DNA from: Desulfurella acetivorans A63
GTDB lineage: Bacteria; Campylobacterota_A; Desulfurellia; Desulfurellales; Desulfurellaceae
DNA length: 64,000 nucleotides
Assembly: GCA_000517565.1 (NCBI GenBank)
Contig: CP007051.1
Location: forward strand, 62,001 to 126,000
Reading direction: 5' to 3'
Shown: positions 24,555-32,867 of the stretch, piece by piece
Numbering within the stretch: position 1 is the stretch's first letter
How the letters are laid out: every line of letters begins with the position of its first letter
Notes under the pieces: model-generated
What the model saw: only the letters and a program-made list of their open reading frames with translations
Database searches by the model: none
Told to the model about the DNA's origin: nothing
Position numbers and translations under genes: made by a program

Positions 24555-26546
24555 ATGGGATTGACAGTAGCTCAAAAGATACTCAAAGAGCATTTGGTTG
24601 ATGGTAGCCTCACAGAAGGAGACGAGATTGGTATAAAAATTGATCAAACACTCACACAAGATGCAACAGGCACAATGGCAGATCTCCAGTTTGAACAAAT
24701 GGGTACACCTCGTGTCAGAACTGAAGTTTCTGTAAGCTACATTGACCACAAAACAATCCAGATGGGCTTTGAGGATGCAGATGACCATACATATTTGCAA
24801 ACATTTGCAAAAAAGTATGGACTCTATTTATCAAAAGCAGGCAATGGTATATGTCATCAAGTTCATGTAGAACGTTTTGGAAAACCAGGTAAAACATTGC
24901 TTGGTTCTGACTCGCATACGCCAACAGGTGGCGGTATTGGTATGATAGCAATTGGCGCTGGTGGACTTGATGTGGCAAGTGCTATGGCAGGTATGCCGTT
25001 TTATATGCCAAGGCCAAAAATCGTTGGTATTAAACTAACTGGCAGGCTTCAGCCATGGGTTTCAGCAAAAGATATTATTTTGAAAGTGCTTCAAATACTT
25101 ACGACAAAAGGTAATGTTGGTTGGATAGCGGAGTATTTTGGAGATGGTGTAAAACACCTAAGTGTTCCAGAGCGCGCTACAATTACAAATATGGGTGCAG
25201 AGCTTGGTGTTACAACAAGTGTTTTTCCATCAGATGAAACAACAAGGTATTTTTTGAAAGCGCAAAAGAGAGAATCAGACTGGATACCTTTAGAAGCAGA
25301 TCCTGATGCAGTGTATGATAAGGTAATCGAAATTAACCTCAATGAACTTGAACCAATGATAGCTCAACCCCATTCACCAGATAATGTTGTTAGCGTAAGG
25401 GATGTTGAAGGTACACCTGTAGATCAGGTTATGGTTGGAAGCTGCACAAACTCTTCTTACAAAGACGGCAAAATATTGGCAGAAATTCTTAAAGGTAAAG
25501 TAGCAAACGAAAATGTTAGCTTTGGTTATGCGCCAGGATCAAAGCAAGTTTTAAGAATGCTTGCAGATGAAGGTGAATTAAGCCATATTATAGCAGCCGG
25601 TGCTAGAATCTTAGAATCAGCATGTGGTTTTTGTATAGGTGCAGGTCAAGCCCCAAGAAATAATGCAGTCTCCATAAGGACTAATAACAGAAATTTTTTT
25701 GGAAGAAGTGGAACAACTACAGCTAAAGTTTACTTAGTGAGCCCAGAAACAGCAGCTGCATGTGCTTTGACTGGTAAAATAACAGATCCAAGAGATTTAG
25801 AAAAACTCTTTGGTATCAAATATCCAAAAGTAGAAGTGCCAAGCGAGTTTACAATAGATGATTCTTTAATTATACCACCAGCAAGTGAATCTGAAGCGTC
25901 AAAAATTGAGCTTTATAAAGGTCCAAATATTGTTGATCCTCCTGGTGGTAGCGCTATGCCATCCGATTTGATTGGCGAAGTTGCTGGCAAATTTGGAGAT
26001 AAAATAACTACAGATGATATAATGCCAGCAGGTGATTTGTTAAAGTATCGTTCTAATGTGCCAAAGTATGCTGAGTATGTTTTCGTAAAAAGAGACCCAA
26101 CATTTGCTCAAAGATGTTTAGAAAACAAAAAAATGGGTATTCACAATATAATTGTAGGTGGCGATTCATACGGTCAAGGTTCATCAAGAGAGCATGCAGC
26201 CTTATGTCCTATGTATTTAGGTGTAAAAGCTGTTATCGCAAAAGCTATTGAACGTATACATAGAGCTAACCTTATAAATTTTGGCATATTGCCGTTAACT
26301 TTCAAGAACCCAGACGATTATGAAAAAATCGATCAAGGCGATAGAATTAAATTACCAAACATAAGAAAAGCTCTAATCGAAAACAAAGGAGAAGTAATAC
26401 TTTATAACGAAACAAAAGGCATTTCTATACCTTTGCAATATCACTTAACAGATAGAGAAATTAAAACTATACTGGCTGGTGGCACAATGAAACTAGCAAA
26501 AGATTTTCCAGGTAAAAGCTTTAAAGAAATAGTTTTTGATTCCTAA
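24555..26546 (+). CDS. acn: aconitate hydratase (Aquifex/Thermus-type)
   Basis: 663-aa [4Fe-4S] enzyme interconverting citrate and isocitrate in the TCA cycle. Cluster ligands are Cys297 (VGSCTNSS), Cys357 and Cys360 (ACGFCIGAGQAP). The N-terminal half has 'ATGTMADLQFEQMG' and LLGSDSHTPTGG. The C-terminal swivel domain (about 490-650) has 'ITTDDIMPAG' and GGDSYGQGSSREHAA, with the substrate-binding Ser-Arg. The length (about 660 aa) and layout match the AcnA-like 'putative aconitase' group rather than long AcnA or AcnB. AGGAGG precedes the ATG. The DsrE-like gene follows after 21 nt with its own strong ribosome site. Confidence 0.95.
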   Translation: MGLTVAQKILKEHLVDGSLTEGDEIGIKIDQTLTQDATGTMADLQFEQMGTPRVRTEVSVSYIDHKTIQMGFEDADDHTYLQTFAKKYGLYLSKAGNGICHQVHVERFGKPGKTLLGSDSHTPTGGGIGMIAIGAGGLDVASAMAGMPFYMPRPKIVGIKLTGRLQPWVSAKDIILKVLQILTTKGNVGWIAEYFGDGVKHLSVPERATITNMGAELGVTTSVFPSDETTRYFLKAQKRESDWIPLEADPDAVYDKVIEINLNELEPMIAQPHSPDNVVSVRDVEGTPVDQVMVGSCTNSSYKDGKILAEILKGKVANENVSFGYAPGSKQVLRMLADEGELSHIIAAGARILESACGFCIGAGQAPRNNAVSIRTNNRNFFGRSGTTTAKVYLVSPETAAACALTGKITDPRDLEKLFGIKYPKVEVPSEFTIDDSLIIPPASESEASKIELYKGPNIVDPPGGSAMPSDLIGEVAGKFGDKITTDDIMPAGDLLKYRSNVPKYAEYVFVKRDPTFAQRCLENKKMGIHNIIVGGDSYGQGSSREHAALCPMYLGVKAVIAKAIERIHRANLINFGILPLTFKNPDDYEKIDQGDRIKLPNIRKALIENKGEVILYNETKGISIPLQYHLTDREIKTILAGGTMKLAKDFPGKSFKEIVFDS

Positions 26547-26567
26547 AAAATAAAAAGGAGGAAAGTA

Positions 26568-26912
26568 ATGAAAACATTATTTTATGTATTAAAAGACCCA
26601 TCAAATACAATGGATTATTATCATTTATTTCTAAATGTAAAAGATCTAAGAAAGAAGAATTATGATGTCAAAATTATATTGGAAGGTTATGCAACAAGCG
26701 TTGTCCAAAAAATGTCAGATAAAAATCACCCCCTAAATGCTGCGTATGAAGATATAAAAAGTGCTATTGCGGCAGTTTGCAAAGGCTGTGCTATTGCTAC
26801 AAAAAGCTTAGAGGCTGCAGAGGCTCAAGGTTTGCCAGTAATTGGAAATCTTGATAATCATGTTGCACTTGAACCATACATAAAAGATGGCTATAGTATA
26901 ATTGTGTTTTAA
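26568..26912 (+). CDS. DsrE-like family protein
   Basis: 114-aa small cytoplasmic protein with the DsrE/DsrF-like alpha/beta fold: MKTLFYVLKDP start, 'DLRKKNYDVKIILEGYA', and a Cys pair CKGC at residues 71-74 followed by 'AEAQGLPVIGNL'. DsrE-family proteins carry sulfur as persulfide or act as scaffolds; whether Cys71/Cys74 carry sulfur here is not shown. It has a strong AGGAGG, lies 21 nt after aconitase, and is followed by a terminator, so the two genes form one unit. Confidence 0.82.
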   Translation: MKTLFYVLKDPSNTMDYYHLFLNVKDLRKKNYDVKIILEGYATSVVQKMSDKNHPLNAAYEDIKSAIAAVCKGCAIATKSLEAAEAQGLPVIGNLDNHVALEPYIKDGYSIIVF

Positions 26913-26916
26913 ATTT

Positions 26917-26942
26917 TTTAGGAGAGCATGGTCTCTCCTAAA
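26917..26942 (+). terminator. terminator after acn-dsrE
   Basis: Perfect 10-bp stem TTTAGGAGAG (26917-26926) / CTCTCCTAAA (26933-26942) with a 6-nt loop, followed by a T-rich stretch. Confidence 0.8.
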
Positions 26943-26950
26943 TATTCTTC

Positions 26951-26978
26951 TTGTAATCAATTTTTAAAAGATTATAAT
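26951..26978 (+). promoter_or_regulatory. promoter of GH57-der unit (near-leaderless)
   Basis: TTGTAA (26951-26956), 16-nt spacer, perfect TATAAT (26973-26978). The ATG at 26987 is only 8 nt beyond the -10 and has no Shine-Dalgarno, so the transcript is probably leaderless. Confidence 0.65.
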
Positions 26979-26986
26979 AATTAATT

Positions 26987-29044
26987 ATGATATTTGTTTC
27001 TTTTGTCTGGCACATGCATCAACCCTACTACAAAGACGATATTGAAGGTAAATATTTAGCAAGCTGGGTAAGGCTTCACGCTTCAAAAGACTACCTTGAT
27101 ATGCTAAAAATTGCCCAAAACAACAATGCACGTGTTACTTTCAATCTAACGCCTGTACTTGTAAATCAAATTTTGTCCTATAAAAGCCTGGAATGCGAAA
27201 GCACAGCAAGTTTACTTGCAAAGCCCGTTAAAGAGCTTAACGATAAGCAGAAGTTGTATATTTTAGAAGATTCTTTTAAAATGAACCCCAACATTATACA
27301 AACAATGCCAAAATACAGGCAACTTTACCATAAAAAACAAAATGCTAATTCAAATATTTTGAATGTTTTTAGTGATGAAGAAATTTTAATATGTGAAGTA
27401 GCTTATTTACTTTCGTGGTTTGGGAATCTTCAAAAAGATGAAACAATAAAAAGAATAGAAGAAAATTTAAGTACAGTTGGTGAAGAAGAAAAACAATACC
27501 TGCTTGACAAACAACTCCAAATTCTTCAATCGATTGTACCAGAATATAAAAAAGCTGTCCACAATGGTGATATTTGTTTAACTACAACACCATTTTACCA
27601 TCCAATTTTGCCTTTGCTTATTGATACTGATATAGCAAGAGTTTCAAACCCAGAAATTAATTTACCAAAAAAATTTAGCTACAAAGAAGATGCAAAATGG
27701 CACATACAAACTGCAAAAAACTATATGGAGCGCATTTTTGAATCTAAAATAGAAGGTATGTGGCCATCGGAAGGCTCCGTGAGTGACGAAGCACTTTGTT
27801 TAATTGCTGAATGTGGTTTTAAATTTGCAGCAACAGATGAGCAAATCATAAAAAATTCAGGTTTCAGTGATATTTATAAACCGTATTTATATGAAAACAA
27901 TAATTTATCGCTACATATGTTTTTTAGAGACCATACATTATCCGATAAAATAGGTTTTGTATACTCACATCTAAATTACAAAGATGCAGTAGAAGATTTT
28001 TTAGGCTCTATAAAATCTATAGAATCAAATAATCCACGCTCAATTGTAAGTATAATTTTAGATGGTGAAAATGCGTGGGAATACTATGATAACAATGGTT
28101 ATGATTTTTTGAACCATCTATACGATAGCTTGCAAAAAGACCCAAAAATCGAACTTGTAACTCCAAATGAGTATCTAGAGCTACAAGATATTAAAGAACT
28201 AAAATTCAGCAAAATCTGGCCTGGTTCGTGGATTGGGGCTAATTTTAATATATGGATTGGCGACGATGAGGACAACAAAGCATGGGATTTACTACACAAA
28301 GCTCGCCTTGAGGTTGGATCAAACAAAGCAAGCATGCAAGAGCTTTACAAAGCTCAAGGTAGCGATTGGAACTGGTGGTATGGGAAAGACCACTCATCTA
28401 CAGACGATGTTTTGTTTGATAATTTATTTAGAAACTTGCTTATAAAAGCTTATTTACTTGCAAAAAAAAATCCACCCGAAGATCTTTATTTACCTATTAA
28501 AAAACAGGTGAGCGCTCTGGAAAGCAAAAATCCAATTAGTTTCATAAACCCAAAAATTGATGGCATAATTAGTTCTTATTTTGAATGGGCAGGATCTGGC
28601 GAATTTGTAGAACTAGAATCTGCAATGAGTATTTCAGATAGAATGATTAAAAAAGTTAACTATGGTTTTAATGAAAACGATATTTTTTTGAGGGTAGATT
28701 TTAACAGCAGACCACGTGATTTATTTGATAAATATGGTATTTGCATAGAAATATTTGACAATATTAAAACCTTCCTTTTTCTATCAAAAAAGTCAAGTTA
28801 TATCCAAAGATTTGATAGAAATGGAAAAATAATTGCACAGGAGAATTTTCTGGATTATGCTATAGATAAGATTCTTGAACTTAAAATTTCAAAAGATTTT
28901 TTAGGTGTCCATGAAAAAGAAAAAGTTTATTTACATATTAATATTAAACATGAAAATCAAATTATAGAAAGATTTCCAACCAACAAAGACATACTTATTG
29001 AAATACCATCCAGAAATTTTGAATATGAGAATTGGTTTATATGA
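26987..29044 (+). CDS. glycoside hydrolase family 57 protein (alpha-amylase/glucanotransferase-type)
   Basis: 685-aa GH57 enzyme, acting on alpha-1,4-glucans such as glycogen or starch. The N-terminal signature WHMHQPYYKD (about residues 8-17) binds at the active site. The probable nucleophile is Glu262 in GMWPSEGS and the acid/base Asp359 in ILDGENAWEYY. A further conserved block (WPGSWIGANFNIWIGDDEDN) lies near 408-427. Residues from about 530 to 685 form an extra beta-rich C-terminal domain. There is no signal peptide, so it is cytoplasmic. It ends in an ATGA overlap with der. Exact activity (amylase, branching enzyme or glucanotransferase) is not determinable; Glu plus 'WPSEG' fits the alpha-amylase-like GH57 group. 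Confidence 0.88.
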   Translation: MIFVSFVWHMHQPYYKDDIEGKYLASWVRLHASKDYLDMLKIAQNNNARVTFNLTPVLVNQILSYKSLECESTASLLAKPVKELNDKQKLYILEDSFKMNPNIIQTMPKYRQLYHKKQNANSNILNVFSDEEILICEVAYLLSWFGNLQKDETIKRIEENLSTVGEEEKQYLLDKQLQILQSIVPEYKKAVHNGDICLTTTPFYHPILPLLIDTDIARVSNPEINLPKKFSYKEDAKWHIQTAKNYMERIFESKIEGMWPSEGSVSDEALCLIAECGFKFAATDEQIIKNSGFSDIYKPYLYENNNLSLHMFFRDHTLSDKIGFVYSHLNYKDAVEDFLGSIKSIESNNPRSIVSIILDGENAWEYYDNNGYDFLNHLYDSLQKDPKIELVTPNEYLELQDIKELKFSKIWPGSWIGANFNIWIGDDEDNKAWDLLHKARLEVGSNKASMQELYKAQGSDWNWWYGKDHSSTDDVLFDNLFRNLLIKAYLLAKKNPPEDLYLPIKKQVSALESKNPISFINPKIDGIISSYFEWAGSGEFVELESAMSISDRMIKKVNYGFNENDIFLRVDFNSRPRDLFDKYGICIEIFDNIKTFLFLSKKSSYIQRFDRNGKIIAQENFLDYAIDKILELKISKDFLGVHEKEKVYLHINIKHENQIIERFPTNKDILIEIPSRNFEYENWFI

Positions 29045-30309
29045 TAGTTTCTATAGTAGGCAGACCCAATGTTGGCAAATCAAGCCTATTTAATTTACTT
29101 ATAGGCAAAAATAAAAGTATAATAAGCGATATTCCTGGCACAACAAGGGATAGAATAGCCGATTACATGTACATTAAGGATAAAAGCGCTATGCTTATAG
29201 ATACTGGTGGATTAAATGATGAAGACTACGCTTTATCAAAAAAAATCAATGCACAAACACAAGCAGCTATTGAATCAAGCGATATTGTTATCCTTGTATT
29301 TGACGCAAAAGAACCCTTAAATGATTTTGACATATCTTTGTTTAAAATGATTGCAAAACTCAAAAAAAAATACATTGTTGTCGTTAACAAAATAGATGAA
29401 AAAAATGAAGAATTTTTTTACGATTATATTCGTTTCAAAAATGCCATATTTATTTCAACAAAGCGTAGAACCAACCTAAACATTCTAAAAGAAAGGCTCT
29501 ATGAGTTAATAGAGAAAAATGTTAAGATTGAAGATGCCAATACAAGACTGGCTATTGTTGGCAGAACTAATGTTGGAAAGTCAAGTTTGTTTAATGCTAT
29601 TTTACGAAAGGAACGCTCAATTGTTGACAATAATGCAGGTACAACGCTTGATAGTGTTGAAACTTTAATAAAGTATCATGAAAAAACATATAAAATTATT
29701 GATACGGCTGGTTTAAGATTGAAATTAAAAAAAGAAAGCCTTGATAAATTGGCATCTTACCTTACATTGTTTTCTATTGAAAGGTGTGATATAGCGCTTT
29801 TTGTAATTGATGCCAGTCAAGGCGTAACAACACAAGATTTAAAGATAGCTTCGATACTTGAGCGCAAACACAAAGGTATTATTGTTTTGTTTAATAAGTG
29901 GGATTTGGTTGAAAAAGATGCCGAAAAAGTTTTTAAGGATTTAAAAAACAGACTTTCTTTTATAAATTTCGTTCCATTTTTGAAGGTAAGCGCTAAAGAA
30001 TCAAAAAACATCGATAAAATTTTTAAGTATGTAAGTATTGTTGAAGAATATTATAATAAAAGAGTTTCAACGCACAATCTTAACGAAGCATTTCGTTTTT
30101 TAAGCGCAAAACACCATGCAGTAAGTGTTAATTCCAAACCTATAAGGATAAAATTTATTAATCAGGTCGATATAAAACCACCAACATTTGTTATTTTTAC
30201 AAATGTAAAAAAAGTGCCCAAAAACTACGAGCACTTTGTTAAAAACCAGCTATATTCAATATTTAAATTTACAGGTTGTCCTTTAAAGCTGATTTTTAAA
30301 AATGATTAA
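29041..30309 (+). CDS. der: ribosome biogenesis GTPase Der (EngA)
   Basis: 422-aa tandem GTPase needed for 50S assembly. The first G domain has GRPNVGKSSLFNLL, DIPGTTRD, DTGG and NKID; the second has GRTNVGKSSLFNAIL, NAGTTLDS, DTAGL and NKWD, followed by a C-terminal KH-like domain. The ATG at 29041 matches the family start and overlaps the GH57 stop by 4 nt, so translation is coupled. The stop is 3 nt from the convergent nitroreductase stop. Confidence 0.96.
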   Translation: MIVSIVGRPNVGKSSLFNLLIGKNKSIISDIPGTTRDRIADYMYIKDKSAMLIDTGGLNDEDYALSKKINAQTQAAIESSDIVILVFDAKEPLNDFDISLFKMIAKLKKKYIVVVNKIDEKNEEFFYDYIRFKNAIFISTKRRTNLNILKERLYELIEKNVKIEDANTRLAIVGRTNVGKSSLFNAILRKERSIVDNNAGTTLDSVETLIKYHEKTYKIIDTAGLRLKLKKESLDKLASYLTLFSIERCDIALFVIDASQGVTTQDLKIASILERKHKGIIVLFNKWDLVEKDAEKVFKDLKNRLSFINFVPFLKVSAKESKNIDKIFKYVSIVEEYYNKRVSTHNLNEAFRFLSAKHHAVSVNSKPIRIKFINQVDIKPPTFVIFTNVKKVPKNYEHFVKNQLYSIFKFTGCPLKLIFKND

Positions 30310-30312
30310 AGA

Positions 30313-30978
30313 TTAATCATAAAATGTTACAAAATCTTCTACGGCAATCCTATCCATAGTTAATTTGTTTATATAGGCATTATTATCTGGATACCCCAAT
30401 GAAATTCCCATAACAACAATTTTTGTATCTGGTATATTAAGTGTTTTTTTAATAATTGGAGCATATGCAGCAATGGATGTTTTTGGACAAGTAGCAAGGC
30501 CAAATTCTAAAGCAAGTAACATAATAGTTTGAGCCATAATGCCAATGTCTATAAATGTATTTTCGCCTAGATTTTTTTCTCTCAATAAAAGCAATTCTAC
30601 AGGTGCATTGAAAAATCTGAAATTTTCCAATATGTGTTCTTGTAAAGCAACTTTATCTTTTGGATCCAAGTTTTTAAACTCAAATACCCTTGTGTTGCAA
30701 GCTTTACGCCTGTCTTTTATGTATTGGGGCATGTCTTTGACTTCATAGATGTAATCGTATTGTCTTTCAACGCCACTTTTAACAGCTTCTACTAAAGCGT
30801 CGCTTAATTGCTTTTTGGTTTTTCCTGTCAATACTAAAATTTCCCATGGCTGCACATTGTGACCAGACGGTGCAAACCTTGCAATATCAAATAGTTTGTA
30901 GAGTATTTCTTTGTCAACTGGTTTGTCCAGGAATGCACGCGTTGATTTTCTAGATTTTACAGCTTCAACAACAGTCAT
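30313..30978 (-). CDS. nitroreductase-family FMN oxidoreductase
   Basis: 221-aa FMN-dependent NAD(P)H oxidoreductase. The N-terminal RKSTRAFLDKPV (about 10-21) is the conserved phosphate-binding stretch, FAPSGHNVQPWEI (about 35-47) contacts FMN, and the C-terminal 'VVMGISLGYPDN' is the typical end. Such enzymes reduce nitro groups, quinones or flavins; the physiological substrate is unknown. It is a single gene, convergent with der (3-nt gap), upstream of the CoA-transferase terminator. Confidence 0.9.
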   Translation of the reverse strand: MTVVEAVKSRKSTRAFLDKPVDKEILYKLFDIARFAPSGHNVQPWEILVLTGKTKKQLSDALVEAVKSGVERQYDYIYEVKDMPQYIKDRRKACNTRVFEFKNLDPKDKVALQEHILENFRFFNAPVELLLLREKNLGENTFIDIGIMAQTIMLLALEFGLATCPKTSIAAYAPIIKKTLNIPDTKIVVMGISLGYPDNNAYINKLTMDRIAVEDFVTFYD

Positions 30979-31024
30979 TTTAAAACCCCCTGCTTTTTAT
31001 TTAAAGTGTAAACAATAAAAGCGA

Positions 31025-31053
31025 AAAAATCAAGAGGGAAATTTCCCCCTTGA
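31025..31053 (-). terminator. rho-independent terminator of CoA-transferase gene
   Basis: On the minus strand, a 12-bp stem TCAAGGGGGAAA / TTTCCCTCTTGA (31030-31053, one G-T wobble) with almost no loop is followed by TTTTTT. Confidence 0.85.
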
Positions 31054-31055
31054 TT

Positions 31056-32720
31056 TTATAAAAGGCCAGCTTCTTCTAAAATGTCATCTACATATTCTTT
31101 TAATGGATCAAGACTTTGGTGGAATAGGCATTCTGGCATTGTCTCAAGTTTATCAGCAATTTGAGGCTTGAAGTTCATCTTTGCTAATATATCTTTTTCA
31201 AGATCAATACCTGGTGCAATTTCTTTTAGTATTAAACCGTTTTCATTTAGGCCAAACACAGCCCTTTCGGTTACATAAATGATTTCTTTTTTTGCTTTTA
31301 CGGCTTGTGGACCGCTAAATACTATTTTTGCAATTTTTTCGTTAAACTTTGGTATATTTCCATCATTTTTTATTATCAATTTTCCTTTAGCAGCATCTAT
31401 ATCAAACTTGCCAGCAGTAAAACCACCAGCAAAGAATGTTCTAGGCGAACCTGCACTAATTACAGGAAAACCGCCCGGGCCTGATACCCTTGTAGAACTG
31501 TATGATGGGTTTAGATTGCCTTTTGGATCTATTTCCATAAAACCAAGTGAAGCAAAGTCTATAATACCACCTTCATAATTTGTAAACATATCAGGCATAG
31601 GAATCAAAGCCTGCGGAGATATTGCAACGCCAAAATCTGGTCCAACTAAAGCTATACCGCCAATTGGACCTGGCTCAACTGTTAAAGCAAGTAAATTGCT
31701 AAGTCCCAACTCGCCAGCAAGCCATGAAACATACACAGGTATGCCTATACCTAAGTTACCAAACAAAGGTTTTTTCAATTTTGCTGCTGTTCTCATCACT
31801 TCAATCAAAACTCTACCGGCTGCAATTCTATCCCTTATTTGATCTGGTGCAGGCAGGAGTTCTTCTAGTTCTTTTGTTTTTTTGGCTTTTACATGTCCGG
31901 CTAGCCTTGGGTCATATACATAGCTACCAGAGAGTTTATGATATTTTTCTGCATCGGGAGCTACAACCACATAGTCAACAAGTGGAGCTGGAACAATTAC
32001 TTCTCTTGTTGGTATAGTATCTTTTCGTGCAACATACTTTACCTGGCAAATAACTTTACCTTGATTTGGAAGCGCTTTTGCAGCTTGAGCCATATTTAGA
32101 ACTGTACCATATATGCCTTCTTCTTCCATAGAAATATTGCCATCTTCATCTGCTGTTGTGCCTCTGATTAGTGTTACATCTGGCGTTGGTGCTTGATAGA
32201 GTAGCCACTCTTCACCATTAATGTTTAACACATCTACTTTACAGGTCTTTTTCTCTTTTGCAATATCATTTGATGCACCACCATCAATTCTAGGATCCAA
32301 AAAAGTTCCAAGACCAACTTTTGTTAATAATCCTGGTCTATTGCTTGCAACTTCTCTAAACCAATAAGAAGTCGTTCCAATGGCAAAAGAATACACTTCA
32401 ATTCTGTTTTCAAGTGTCATTTTCATCAAAGCAGGCGACCAACCAATAAAAGGCATTAAAACGCCTCTAATGAACGTTTGGTTTTTATCTTGATAAAGTT
32501 CAGAAAAGACTTTGTCAAGGCCTCTGTCTGGTACAGCTGGTAGTGTGTCTGAGATGATAAATAAATTGTTTGGATGTCCTGTTTTTTTGTACTGCTCAAA
32601 AAGCTCCAAGATAAGGTACTCTGGTGCGGTTGAGAGATTAAACCCTGAGATAGCAACAACATCGCCATCTTTGATAACGCTTAATGCGTCAGAAACGTTT
32701 ACAACTTTTCCGTGACCCAT
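31056..32720 (-). CDS. acyl-CoA:acetate/propionate CoA-transferase (YdiF/Pct family)
   Basis: 554-aa family I CoA-transferase with fused alpha and beta halves. The N-terminal half begins 'VSDALSVIKDGDVVAISGF', a CoA-binding start. The C-terminal half carries 'GNLGIGIPVYVSWLA' and the likely catalytic Glu in 'LTVEPGPIGG' that forms the glutamyl-CoA thioester. Length and architecture match propionate/acetate CoA-transferases (YdiF). In an acetate-using sulfur reducer it could exchange CoA between succinyl-CoA, acetyl-CoA or propionyl-CoA and acetate; substrate specificity cannot be read from sequence. It is a single-gene unit with a good promoter, AGGAGG and a terminator. Confidence 0.88.
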   Translation of the reverse strand: MGHGKVVNVSDALSVIKDGDVVAISGFNLSTAPEYLILELFEQYKKTGHPNNLFIISDTLPAVPDRGLDKVFSELYQDKNQTFIRGVLMPFIGWSPALMKMTLENRIEVYSFAIGTTSYWFREVASNRPGLLTKVGLGTFLDPRIDGGASNDIAKEKKTCKVDVLNINGEEWLLYQAPTPDVTLIRGTTADEDGNISMEEEGIYGTVLNMAQAAKALPNQGKVICQVKYVARKDTIPTREVIVPAPLVDYVVVAPDAEKYHKLSGSYVYDPRLAGHVKAKKTKELEELLPAPDQIRDRIAAGRVLIEVMRTAAKLKKPLFGNLGIGIPVYVSWLAGELGLSNLLALTVEPGPIGGIALVGPDFGVAISPQALIPMPDMFTNYEGGIIDFASLGFMEIDPKGNLNPSYSSTRVSGPGGFPVISAGSPRTFFAGGFTAGKFDIDAAKGKLIIKNDGNIPKFNEKIAKIVFSGPQAVKAKKEIIYVTERAVFGLNENGLILKEIAPGIDLEKDILAKMNFKPQIADKLETMPECLFHQSLDPLKEYVDDILEEAGLL

Positions 32721-32757
32721 TAAATCATACCTCCTAAAAAAATTTTTTCTTGCGCTT

Positions 32758-32786
32758 ATACTAAAAGATTTAGCCTAAAAAGTCAA
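32758..32786 (-). promoter_or_regulatory. candidate promoter of CoA-transferase gene
   Basis: On the minus strand: TTGACT (32781-32786), 17-nt spacer, TAGTAT (32758-32763), 37 nt before the ATG; TAGGAGG lies between. Confidence 0.5.
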
Positions 32787-32867
32787 ATTAATTAAAATTA
32801 ATTTTATTAAACAGCTATATTTGTTATTTTTATAAAAAAATGTTAAAATTGAAAAAAGAGGTGTCAT

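Noticed and set aside
24471-24800. N-terminal extension of the cheB frame
   Set aside because: It is antisense to the 5' part of aconitase, low in typical composition, and the canonical CheB start with a ribosome site lies at 24470.
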